Below, piece by piece: positions 53,791-61,469 of a stretch of DNA of 64,000 nt. Position numbers and translations under genes: made by a program. Origin of the DNA: Faucicola sp902506215 (GTDB lineage: Bacteria; Pseudomonadota; Gammaproteobacteria; Pseudomonadales; Moraxellaceae); NCBI GenBank assembly GCA_016888885.1, contig CP069437.1, forward strand, positions 682,001 to 746,000, in the 5' to 3' direction. A model generated the notes under the pieces. The model did no database searches, had not been told where the DNA came from, and worked only from the letters and a program-made list of their open reading frames with translations. Positions within the stretch are counted from its first letter, which is position 1. The number at the start of each line of letters is the position of its first letter.

Positions 53791-54591
53791 ATGTTAGAAA
53801 TTTTATATCAAGATGAACACTGTGTGGCAGTCAATAAGCCTGCGGGTATGCTCGTCCATCGAAGCTGGCTTGACCGTCATGAAACCGAGTTTGTGATGCA
53901 GACCCTACGCGATCAATTGGCTCAATATGTTTATCCGATTCATCGCTTAGACCGACCGACGTCGGGGGTGTTACTGTTTGCTTTATCGAGCGAATCAGCG
54001 CGGCAACTGTGTGAGCAATTTGAAAACAGGCAAGTGCAAAAATCTTACTTAGCCATCGTGCGCGGATATTTGACAGTCGATGGGCAGACGTCAGGGCTGA
54101 TTGATTACCCACTCACACAAATTTTGGATAAAATTGGCGATAAACCAAGTTTGCAGGCGCTACAACAAAGAAAGCTTAGTTCGACAGAAATGTTTGCTGA
54201 ATCCCTTAGCAGCCCTACTGAATTAACCTTACTGCAACCTGCGCAAACGCACTGGCAATGCTTGGCAACAACTGAGCAGCCGTTTCAAGCGCGCGCACGC
54301 TATCCCACTTCACGCTTTAGTTTGGCTAGATTGACGCCCATTACCGGACGAAAACACCAACTACGTCGCCACATGAAGCATGTTTTTCACCCGATTATTG
54401 GCGATACCAGCTATGGCGATCATCACCAAAATCGCGCTATCCGTCAACATATCGGCGTGCATCGCTTGATGTTACATGCCCATACCTTGGCTTTTCATAG
54501 ACTGACCGACAATCAGCGTCTTGATATCACTGCGCCTGTGGATACAGATTGGTTAACGATGTGTGCGCAGTTTGGCTTTCATTTGCCTTAA
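53791..54591 (+). CDS. truC: tRNA pseudouridine(65) synthase TruC
   Basis: 266 residues (E. coli TruC 260). It isomerises U65 in tRNA-Ile and tRNA-Asp. The start MLEILYQDEHCVAVNKPAGM is near-identical to E. coli. Catalytic Asp lies in HRLDRPTSGVLL. PITGRKHQLRRHMKH, and LMLHAHTLAF follow. A central insertion (QQRKLSSTEMFAESLSSPT) is a little different from the enterobacterial form. Convergent with the PAP2 phosphatase gene. Confidence 0.95.
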   Translation: MLEILYQDEHCVAVNKPAGMLVHRSWLDRHETEFVMQTLRDQLAQYVYPIHRLDRPTSGVLLFALSSESARQLCEQFENRQVQKSYLAIVRGYLTVDGQTSGLIDYPLTQILDKIGDKPSLQALQQRKLSSTEMFAESLSSPTELTLLQPAQTHWQCLATTEQPFQARARYPTSRFSLARLTPITGRKHQLRRHMKHVFHPIIGDTSYGDHHQNRAIRQHIGVHRLMLHAHTLAFHRLTDNQRLDITAPVDTDWLTMCAQFGFHLP

Positions 54592-54623
54592 CAGTTAGCG
54601 ATTTCATTATTTGGCGACATTCT

Positions 54624-55325
54624 TTACGCAACCAAGTAATCACTCACTTTGCTGCCGATGGTCGCAAATGTTGCACCAATGCCTGCCCCCACCAATACAT
54701 CGGTGGGATAATGTAACCCCAACACCAAGCGCGATAATGCCACCAGCATCGTAAATGGCAGCAACACCCATAACATCATCGGTACTTGATGACCTATCAT
54801 GGTGGTAAACAATACCGCTTGCAGTGTATGCCCCGATGGAAAACTAAATACATCTAAAGGCCGTTCGCCTAAAGTAATGGTCTGGTGTACTTGGTAAGGG
54901 CGTGGACGTACTGTATGCACTTTTAGGTACTTATACAGCAAATAACCGCAAAAACTGCTGAGTAACACCGCACACACTTTCATAGCAACGATGCTAGCGA
55001 CCCATCCTTGCGATAGTAACACCACCAACATCACTACCGTCGATACTGCCCAAAACCAACCATCGCCTAAGCGGCTGATGGTTTTGAAGAACTGCGCAAA
55101 AAATTTCAATTGCGAGAGCAAATTTACCCGTAAACATAAGCGAGTATCCCACTGCAGCACACGCTTTTGCAAATGATGTAGTTTAGGTTTACTGTGCAAA
55201 AACTGATAATAATTGCGCATTAAATTGGGTAAGTTTTCGACAGGGCTGACAGAGGTACAGGTGAATTCTGAATTGGCAAGTGACAGTTTGGATTTTTTTA
55301 TGGGTTGATTCATTGATTGATTCAT
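54624..55325 (-). CDS. PAP2-family phosphatase, membrane protein
   Basis: 233 residues with about five membrane segments. The three PAP2 motifs are present: KVHTVRPRP (K-x6-RP), FPSGHT, and SRLVLGLHYPTD (S-R-x5-H). Members dephosphorylate undecaprenyl pyrophosphate, phosphatidic acid or phosphatidylglycerol phosphate. Which one is unknown. The start MNQSMNQPIKK (55325) contains an apparent near-duplication. It is directly downstream of a GT4 gene, 31 bases away, which suggests an operon for envelope lipid or glycan work. Confidence 0.87.
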   Translation of the reverse strand: MNQSMNQPIKKSKLSLANSEFTCTSVSPVENLPNLMRNYYQFLHSKPKLHHLQKRVLQWDTRLCLRVNLLSQLKFFAQFFKTISRLGDGWFWAVSTVVMLVVLLSQGWVASIVAMKVCAVLLSSFCGYLLYKYLKVHTVRPRPYQVHQTITLGERPLDVFSFPSGHTLQAVLFTTMIGHQVPMMLWVLLPFTMLVALSRLVLGLHYPTDVLVGAGIGATFATIGSKVSDYLVA

Positions 55326-55356
55326 GGCGCCATCCTTTTTTTTGCCTATTTAAACC

Positions 55357-56895
55357 TCACGTTTTGGAAAAAAACGCGGCAGATTCAGCGGGTCTTGGGG
55401 CTGGGTGACTATTTTGGGTTGGGTGACTATTTTGGGTTGAGTGGCTATTTTGGGGAGAATGACTATATCGTGGCTGTTTTTTTGCCCCGACAGTCGGCGG
55501 AACTGACTCAGGTGTGAGGGCGATTGTTGAATCCGCTAGCGGATGTTGAGCGAGTGCTTGAGAAGACGAAATGGTTGGCGTCACTGTGCTGGCTGTTAGG
55601 GGATTGGTCTGGATTGATAGCACTTCATAAAACATGGTCAACATTTCTTGGGCAGGTTTTTGCCAAGAAAAAGCGGCCACCTTGTGCCTTGCAGCTAGTC
55701 GCATCTGATCAAGCTGTTGTTGTTTGGGTAATTCACTAATCATCTCTACAAAGCGTTGTTCTTGCCCAAGCGGTACGGTTTTACCACAACTATCATCCAC
55801 CAACAGCGCCGCAGCCGCATCATGATAGGCAAAAATTGGCAAACCCGATGCCATCGCTTCGGTGACGACATTACCAAAAGTTTCCACTTGACTAGCAAAT
55901 ACAAAAGCATCGGCACTGGCATAATAACTTGCCAGCGCCTCGCCTGTTTTAAAGCCTGCAAAAATAATGCTTGTATCATTGGCATGCCGTTTAACCAGCG
56001 CTTCTTTGTATGGTCCATCACCGACAATCACTAATTTGACATGACGATGCAGCTGCTGTAATTGTAGCGCTTTGAAGCTTTTAATGACGGTATCCATACC
56101 TTTTTCAGGGGAAACACGGCTCACACACATTAATACTGTGGTACCCTCGCCTACGCCCCAGCTTTGCCGTAATGCTTGGCTACGTTTGCTCGGTACATAG
56201 CGCGCTGTATCAACGCCACGACCGACTTGGTACAAATGCTTGAAACCAAATTCAGCCAGCTGATGTTGGGTGGTCTGGCTTGGAATACACGTAGCATTGC
56301 ACTGGTTATGAAAACGCTTCATATACGCAAGCAGAGGAACTGAGACAACTTTCCAACCAAAGTATCGGCTAAAATCATGAAACGCGGTGTGATAACCTGA
56401 AGAGACTTTAATGCTTTGCTGTTTGCCAGCAATCAACGCCGCAAGCCCCAAAGGACCTTCCGTCACGATATGCACGATATCAGGACGAAGCTTGCGCAGC
56501 TGCTTGGTTAAAAATCGGTAACAAGGTAGCCCCATGCGCAGATGCGGGTAATAGGGAATGGGCAAACTTGGCACTTGCAAATCAGTGGTAACAGCCGCAG
56601 TATTAAGCCCTGTCATTAGGGTATGTTGTTCGACTTCATCACTTTGTTTGGGGCGAATCAAAGTGATGCGATGACCCATCGATTTGAGTTCGCGCATGAT
56701 TTGATAAACGCTTGAGGCTACCCCATTGATATCTGGCAGCCAAGTTTCAGTCACCAAAGCGATATGCAGTGATGGCCTATTGTCATGAAAAGGCGTGCCT
56801 GCAACTTGAGTTGAGGGGCTCTGTTGATTGCCTGACGTCGTCTGAGTGTCAGACGAAGCCTGGTACAAATTAGTGTTTACAGTGTTGTCGCTCAT
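55357..56895 (-). CDS. GT4-family glycosyltransferase (mannosyltransferase-like) with repeat-bearing tail
   Basis: 512 residues. The GT4 fold (about 45-420) contains VTETWLPDINGVASSVYQIM, a start shared with alpha-mannosyltransferases such as MgtA/PimB-like enzymes, GYHTAFHDFSRY, SRVSPEKGMDTVI and the donor-binding FVFASQVETFGNVVTEAMASG (E-x7-E within VETFGNVVTE). The C-terminal tail after 430 is Ser/Thr/Pro-rich and has in-frame repeats NSHSTQ/NSHPTQ (18-bp units at 55402-55473). It most likely glycosylates a lipid in the inner membrane. The neighbouring PAP2 gene fits a glycolipid pathway. Confidence 0.83.
   Translation of the reverse strand: MSDNTVNTNLYQASSDTQTTSGNQQSPSTQVAGTPFHDNRPSLHIALVTETWLPDINGVASSVYQIMRELKSMGHRITLIRPKQSDEVEQHTLMTGLNTAAVTTDLQVPSLPIPYYPHLRMGLPCYRFLTKQLRKLRPDIVHIVTEGPLGLAALIAGKQQSIKVSSGYHTAFHDFSRYFGWKVVSVPLLAYMKRFHNQCNATCIPSQTTQHQLAEFGFKHLYQVGRGVDTARYVPSKRSQALRQSWGVGEGTTVLMCVSRVSPEKGMDTVIKSFKALQLQQLHRHVKLVIVGDGPYKEALVKRHANDTSIIFAGFKTGEALASYYASADAFVFASQVETFGNVVTEAMASGLPIFAYHDAAAALLVDDSCGKTVPLGQEQRFVEMISELPKQQQLDQMRLAARHKVAAFSWQKPAQEMLTMFYEVLSIQTNPLTASTVTPTISSSQALAQHPLADSTIALTPESVPPTVGAKKQPRYSHSPQNSHSTQNSHPTQNSHPAPRPAESAAFFSKT
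55402..55473. repeat. In-frame 18-bp tandem repeats in the GT4 gene
   Basis: Units at 55402-55419, 55420-55437, 55438-55455 and a degenerate 55456-55473. On the minus strand they encode the repeated tail residues T/N/S/H/P/Q; each unit adds 6 amino acids without frameshift. Confidence 0.88.
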
Positions 56896-57048
56896 AGTAT
56901 GTTATCAACCATTACAACCGACTGCTTTATTTGACTACAAAAGCCGTTTCGGTAAATTAAATCAATCCTTTGTATGGGTTAAGCTTATAAGCCGCCATTG
57001 ACAACCTCATGTCAATTTGATAACAGTTTGATGACAATTGCACCGCAG

Positions 57049-57092
57049 CTATTACAAGTATCGCTACTATCGCCGCTATTACAAGTATCGCA
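57049..57092. repeat. Two 17-bp direct repeats
   Basis: GCTATTACAAGTATCGC at 57049-57065 and 57076-57092, 27 bases apart, upstream of tusD. Confidence 0.88.
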
Positions 57093-57160
57093 AATAGGGG
57101 TCGATTTTGCTAAAATAGCGAGCATATTGCAGCTTTATAGATTAATTTATAGATGGTTAA

Positions 57161-57637
57161 ATGACTGATTTGATAACTACATCGAATAATACCGCTATGC
57201 CAAATACTTCGACGTTGGATACACCGATTGTGATGCTAATGACACATGCGCCTAGTCATCCGCTCACCAAACAAGCGCTTGAATGTGCCCAATCGCTATG
57301 GGCAAACGATAGTAAAACAACCGTTGAGCAAAACCCGTTGACTACTACCGATTTTAAAATTTTCTTATATAGTGATGCGGTGATGTTGGCAAACCGATTA
57401 ATTTGGCTGCCAGATGATATCGAAAATATGGCAAAAAACTGGCAACACTTTGCTATGAGTCATCATTTAACCATTCAAGTGTGTGTGAGTGCCGCGTTGG
57501 CTCGCGGGGTGACAGATGCTGACAATGCAACTAGACATCAGCTACAAGGTGACAATTTGGCAGATGGCTTTGAATTAGTCGGTTTGGGTGAATTAGCCAT
57601 GCATCTGCACAGTGCAAAAACGGTTTATCAGTTTTAA
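57161..57637 (+). CDS. tusD: Sulfurtransferase complex subunit TusD
   Basis: 158 residues, DsrE-like fold. It relays sulfur for 2-thiouridine synthesis of tRNA wobble U34 (mnm5s2U). The active Cys is in VCVSAALARGV (about residue 108), and QLQGDNLADGFELVGLGEL follows. The N-terminal ~25 residues are a low-complexity extension (ITTSNNTAMPNTSTL) before the conserved IVMLMTHAP; a start near the ATG at 57197 is possible. First of three tus genes, followed by tusC with 30 bases between. Confidence 0.9.
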   Translation: MTDLITTSNNTAMPNTSTLDTPIVMLMTHAPSHPLTKQALECAQSLWANDSKTTVEQNPLTTTDFKIFLYSDAVMLANRLIWLPDDIENMAKNWQHFAMSHHLTIQVCVSAALARGVTDADNATRHQLQGDNLADGFELVGLGELAMHLHSAKTVYQF

Positions 57638-57667
57638 TTGGGATGGGTTTAGCGATAGCGATTTACT

Positions 57668-58000
57668 ATGAAAATTATCATTAATATTGACGCTGACACG
57701 TTTTTGCTTTGCCATGAAGCCTTATCAATGGCGTTTGCGCTGGCGGCGTTTGACCACCAAATTCAGCTGACTATCGGTGATGGCATGCTAAACTTACTAC
57801 TTGATGAGCCTACGGGCAAGCTTGCCCATATGTTGGCATCGCTTGATATGTATGATATGGCGCCCGCTTGGCTGGCGCTAGCGGATTTTGATAGATTAAA
57901 AGCGTGGCAAACGAACCTATCAACAACCTTTGATTGGTGCGCTCAAGTATCGCTAAAGCCAACCACAGCGCCTCATTTTGATACCACTTTTGACTTATAA
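57668..58000 (+). CDS. tusC: Sulfurtransferase complex subunit TusC (DsrF-like)
   Basis: 110 residues, DsrE/F-like. The pattern EALSMAFALAAFDHQIQLTIGDGML resembles TusC. In E. coli the TusBCD complex passes sulfur from TusA to TusE; TusC is structural. The gene is between tusD and tusE, with 5 bases before tusE, and no tusB is present. A divergent TusB cannot be ruled out, but the length and order agree better with TusC. Confidence 0.8.
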   Translation: MKIIINIDADTFLLCHEALSMAFALAAFDHQIQLTIGDGMLNLLLDEPTGKLAHMLASLDMYDMAPAWLALADFDRLKAWQTNLSTTFDWCAQVSLKPTTAPHFDTTFDL

Positions 58001-58005
58001 ACACT

Positions 58006-58326
58006 ATGACCCAACTTCCCGACCTTGACCAAGACGGTCATTTGATAGCTCATCAAACCTGGACACCAGATATCGCGCAACAATTAGCGAACACGCTGGA
58101 TGTCACGTTAACCCCTGAGCACTACCAAATCATAGACGCGGTGCGTCAATATTATGATTTATACAGCCATCCACCGACGACCCGTCCTTTAATCAAGTTT
58201 TTATCCAAGCAATTGCCTTCATTGGCGGTTGATAACACCAAACTGCAAGCCATGTTTAACACGGGTCTTGTCGCGCGCCATGTTAACCGCATTGCAGGGC
58301 TGCCAAAACCTGCAAATTGCTTATAA
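58006..58326 (+). CDS. tusE: Sulfurtransferase TusE (DsrC-like)
   Basis: 106 residues. Member of the DsrC/TusE family, which takes sulfur from TusBCD and hands it to MnmA. The penultimate cysteine is conserved (PANCL); LDQDGHLI, the central EHYQIIDAVRQYY and FLSKQLPS fit the family. Length agrees with E. coli TusE (109). Last gene in the tusDCE operon; the convergent trmL lies 9 bases downstream. Confidence 0.9.
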   Translation: MTQLPDLDQDGHLIAHQTWTPDIAQQLANTLDVTLTPEHYQIIDAVRQYYDLYSHPPTTRPLIKFLSKQLPSLAVDNTKLQAMFNTGLVARHVNRIAGLPKPANCL

Positions 58327-58335
58327 ATTTTGAGG

Positions 58336-58860
58336 TTATTTGGGGTCATAAGGGATGAGATTGTCATAACCGATACTGTGACCATTATCACCGCCAAACC
58401 CCTGCTGACGCCAAACTTCAAATAATGTAATTGCCACGCTGTTGGATAAATTCAAACTGCGAGAGGTCGGCAACATAGGCAAACGCAACCAGTTGTCTTG
58501 CCCAATTGCCGCGCGAATTGGCTCGGGTAATCCGGCTGTCTCTGACCCAAATACCAAAGCGATATTTGCCAGTTGCGTAAAATCTTCATCATATAAAGGC
58601 TTGCTAAGCTTGGTGGTCAAGGCAACGATTCTTTGCACCCCACTTTGACTTAGACTGTCCTGAGCATCCTGCCAATTGGCATGTACTTTGACATTTGCCC
58701 ATTCATGATAATCGAGCCCTGCTCGGCGTAATTTTTTATCTTCTAACTCAAACCCGAGTGGCTCAACCAAATGTAGCGTTGCGCCCGTATTGGCGCATAA
58801 CCGAATAATATTGCCTGTGTTGCTTGGCATCTTGGGTTCAACTAATACCACATGAATCAT
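58336..58860 (-). CDS. trmL: tRNA (cytidine/uridine-2'-O-)-methyltransferase TrmL
   Basis: 174 residues, SPOUT methyltransferase with the trefoil knot. It methylates the 2'-O of nucleotide 34 in tRNA-Leu. Motifs: VVLVEPKMPSNTGNIIRLCA near the N-terminus, LVFGSETAGLP and RLPMLPTSRSLNLSNSVAI. E. coli TrmL is 157 residues; the extra residues are at the C-terminus (GGDNGHSIGYDNLIPYDPK). Facing the tus operon, which also works on wobble nucleotides, though on separate strands. Confidence 0.94.
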   Translation of the reverse strand: MIHVVLVEPKMPSNTGNIIRLCANTGATLHLVEPLGFELEDKKLRRAGLDYHEWANVKVHANWQDAQDSLSQSGVQRIVALTTKLSKPLYDEDFTQLANIALVFGSETAGLPEPIRAAIGQDNWLRLPMLPTSRSLNLSNSVAITLFEVWRQQGFGGDNGHSIGYDNLIPYDPK

Positions 58861-59050
58861 GTCGACATCCTTAACTAGATTAAAATAAAAAAGCGCTAAA
58901 TGCGAAGATTAATTTACAAAAAACCTATACTTATTGCGTAAATTTAAGTTTTTTTTACAACTTGATAGTTTTGGTTACATTAACGCTATAGCGACGTTAG
59001 ACTAACCTGCATTACCATGACTCTACCAAGCATGTTTTACTTTATTTTAA

Positions 59051-59080
59051 CTTCTATGAATCAATCTTCTATGAATCAAT
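59051..59080. repeat. Perfect 15-bp tandem duplication
   Basis: CTTCTATGAATCAAT occurs twice in succession, about 70 bases before the entericidin gene. Confidence 0.93.
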
Positions 59081-59150
59081 AAAGTCGCATGATTTAACCT
59101 GGTAGCTAAAAACTGTTAAAAAATAATGGATATATCTGAGGAAATTTAAA

Positions 59151-59291
59151 ATGAAAAAATTAATCGCTGCTTCAATCGCTGTTATGTTTGCTGTCACAGG
59201 CTGTAATACAGTCAAAGGTTTTGGTAAAGACGTATCAAAAACAGGTGACGCGGTAACTCATACTGCACAAAAAACTCAAAACAAAATCTAA
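59151..59291 (+). CDS. Small entericidin-family lipoprotein
   Basis: 46 residues: MKKLIAASIAVMFAVTGCNT at the N-terminus has a lipobox (VTGC, Cys18), followed by VKGFGKDVSKTGDAVTHTAQ typical of entericidin A/B. TGAGGAAA lies 8-9 bases upstream. These peptides are outer-membrane lipoproteins linked to stress-induced lysis and toxin/antidote behaviour in E. coli, but here only one copy is present. It is monocistronic with a strong hairpin after it. Too short to have been listed by length-based gene finding. Confidence 0.87.
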   Translation: MKKLIAASIAVMFAVTGCNTVKGFGKDVSKTGDAVTHTAQKTQNKI

Positions 59292-59316
59292 TAGTAGATT
59301 TTCTGTTTAAGTAAAA

Positions 59317-59344
59317 AAACCCATCTCGCTGATGGGTTTTTTAT
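59317..59344 (+). terminator. Rho-independent terminator after the entericidin gene
   Basis: Arms AAACCCATC / GATGGGTTT, loop TCGCT, then TTT. Confidence 0.9.
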
Positions 59345-59390
59345 TGCCTATTTTATTGGCTATCGGTTATAACCCTAGCAGGTTATAAAA

Positions 59391-60080
59391 TTAGCCGTTT
59401 TTTGGTAAATTTTCAGGTAGATAACAGCGTAGATAAGCAATCACCGCCGTAATCGCTTCTTGACGATAGGTATCGGTGATTTCTTTTTCTGAGCGATAGG
59501 CCAAAATAAAAATACCATTGATAATACCGTATGCGACTAACAATTGCTGATGAATGGTTTCTAAAGCCGGCATTTTATAATGCTCAGACAACTTATCATA
59601 CACCATTTGGGCGAGGCTTTTTTCGATTTCACTACCAAAGGCATTGCCCTCAAAATCTGGGGTATTGGTCTCATAAATCAAACGGGCAACCGTTAAATCG
59701 GATTGAATAATATCAACGCCTGTCTCAATGACTGTGGTGATATAAGCCTGCCAGCGACTAAATTGTTTGGCATCGACTTTTTCAAGTTTGTTAAAAATTT
59801 CTATCGCATTTAAAAAACGTAATGCCAAAAAAATCGCTTCAACGTTTGGGAAGAAGTGATATGCCGAGGCTCTGGGAATGTCCGCTCGTTCACACACATC
59901 AGCCAAACTAATCTCACTGACAGGTCGGGTCGCGCTCAATTCTTTGGCAGCGGCTAATAATTTTTGGCGACGCAAACGACCTTGCTGGCTAGTGAACTTG
60001 AATTTGTTGGGGACCAAGCGGCGAGCGAGCTCAGAGTCCACCAACACATCCTCAATTTTTTCATCATAAGCGCTTGACAT
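59391..60080 (-). CDS. TetR-family transcriptional regulator
   Basis: 229 residues. N-terminal TetR helix-turn-helix at about 38-85 (QKLLAAAKEL, EISLADVCERADIPRASAYHFF) and a mostly helical ligand-binding domain. Usually represses its own or adjacent genes in response to a small ligand. It is 20 bases downstream of the EEP gene, so both are co-transcribed. A palindrome upstream of that operon (61201-61216) is a candidate operator. The extended N-terminus (DEKIEDVLVDSELARRLVPN) is longer than in most TetR proteins. Confidence 0.9.
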   Translation of the reverse strand: MSSAYDEKIEDVLVDSELARRLVPNKFKFTSQQGRLRRQKLLAAAKELSATRPVSEISLADVCERADIPRASAYHFFPNVEAIFLALRFLNAIEIFNKLEKVDAKQFSRWQAYITTVIETGVDIIQSDLTVARLIYETNTPDFEGNAFGSEIEKSLAQMVYDKLSEHYKMPALETIHQQLLVAYGIINGIFILAYRSEKEITDTYRQEAITAVIAYLRCYLPENLPKNG

Positions 60081-60100
60081 ATTTCCTCTCTATCGACTGA

Positions 60101-61114
60101 TTATGAATAAAGTTTAATTTGTGCCCGTACCAATCCATGATCGGTTGGGCGTTGTTCTACAATAAATTTGAGATGATCATTAAAATAATCTACTTGTAAT
60201 ACTTCACCGATGTTAAATTTACTATCAGCTAAAAACTGTTCAGATACCAAAATCTGGTCAAGCACTTCTGGCGTACCTTGGTGGATATGGGTGTACGCCA
60301 CATCTTTAAGCCAGTGCATACGGCTTTGTACCGTAGAGGCATCATATAGCACGATATCCCGCATCGACTTATCATAAAATACTTCGCCCGATTCGCTTAA
60401 AAGCTGACAAGTGACACTTTGCATCACATCATTCATATCCCCTAACAAAATCAGTGGATGGTTGTTGTGCGACAGTTTTTCGATGACCACCTGGCGAATG
60501 CCTGCCGCTTCCGCTGCCCGCATACAAAGACTGCGTAGCTTGGCGCGGACTCGAATTAGCGGATCATTGCGATCTTCTAACGGCTCGCCTTGCGCGTTTT
60601 CTAAAAACTCAGGGCGTTTACTTTTTAGATGCGCCACAATCACGGTGACCACCATGCCATTTGGCAATCTGATGTCGGCAATCAGTGGGGGACGGTTAAA
60701 TTGTTGATAAAGCCCAACATCAGGAACATCCAACAACGCAATCGCAGGCATCTGCGTGAGCAATTGGGTGTTAATAATCTCAAAACGCGATACCAAACCT
60801 ACGCTCGGGGTACCAATCGCGCCTCGCCCTTGGGTTAATGGACTGTCTGGCTGATTACTGGCTAACGGCACAGTGACATAATAGTCATTGAGACCGGCTG
60901 CATGACATAAGTCAATGAGTGCTTGCTCGTCCCAAATTTCTTGGCAACCAATGATATCAGCTTGCAATTGACGAAAAATGGGGGCAAGTGCATTAATCTT
61001 TTGTTGATATTGCTGCGGCGTATACACGTCTTGGTTTCGGTAAAAAACCCGATTGGGCAGTGCAAAGTTAAGTAAATTTGCCGTAGCGATAACAAATTGA
61101 TTGTCCACTGTCAT
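60101..61114 (-). CDS. Endonuclease/exonuclease/phosphatase family protein
   Basis: 337 residues. EEP-fold metallohydrolase with Asn in FVIATANLLNF, Glu in IIGCQEIWD, Asp-Asn pair in LLGDMNDVM and terminal His in DHGLVRAQI (HG of the TDHG motif). No signal peptide, so it is cytoplasmic. The family includes nucleases and phosphodiesterases; substrate unknown. In an operon with the TetR regulator. Tandem ATTACA is not seen and nothing is disrupted. Confidence 0.87.
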   Translation of the reverse strand: MTVDNQFVIATANLLNFALPNRVFYRNQDVYTPQQYQQKINALAPIFRQLQADIIGCQEIWDEQALIDLCHAAGLNDYYVTVPLASNQPDSPLTQGRGAIGTPSVGLVSRFEIINTQLLTQMPAIALLDVPDVGLYQQFNRPPLIADIRLPNGMVVTVIVAHLKSKRPEFLENAQGEPLEDRNDPLIRVRAKLRSLCMRAAEAAGIRQVVIEKLSHNNHPLILLGDMNDVMQSVTCQLLSESGEVFYDKSMRDIVLYDASTVQSRMHWLKDVAYTHIHQGTPEVLDQILVSEQFLADSKFNIGEVLQVDYFNDHLKFIVEQRPTDHGLVRAQIKLYS

Positions 61115-61469
61115 ATCCTTAATGTTGAGTTACCAGTTATCCCTGCTTTGCGCCAACCTTGTCCAAAAAATTTCCTGACTTTCATCTTCGTAACTTTTAT
61201 CACTGTCAACACAGTGTCGAATTTCGAAGCATTATACATTTTTTTAGTCAATTTCTACACAAAAAATCACTTTTTTTAGCCGAAATTTGCTGATATTTTT
61301 AAGCAGGGTTTAAAAATTGGGTGCATAAAGTGCTTTTTTTTACTTAATGCAGTTAATTGCTAACGAAAATCACTCTCGTGTCGAGTCTTTAAAAAATTTT
61401 TCATATGGTTAACTCTTTGTTTTTACATTATTGTTAGTTGTTTAGAGCCGTCTTAATGATTTTCTTGCT
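61115..61469. other. Intergenic region, EEP promoter and operator candidates
   Basis: 355 bases with no gene between the EEP and glpK genes (both minus). A TATAAT lies at 61231-61236 on the minus strand, next to the palindrome at 61201-61216. The remainder is AT-rich with no terminator that I can support for glpK. Confidence 0.55.
61201..61216. promoter_or_regulatory. Palindrome upstream of the EEP-TetR operon, candidate operator
   Basis: CACTGT, CAAC, ACAGTG: perfect 6-bp arms separated by 4. It lies about 15 bases downstream of the TATAAT (minus strand) and 87 bases before the EEP start, where a repressor would block transcription. Confidence 0.45.
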
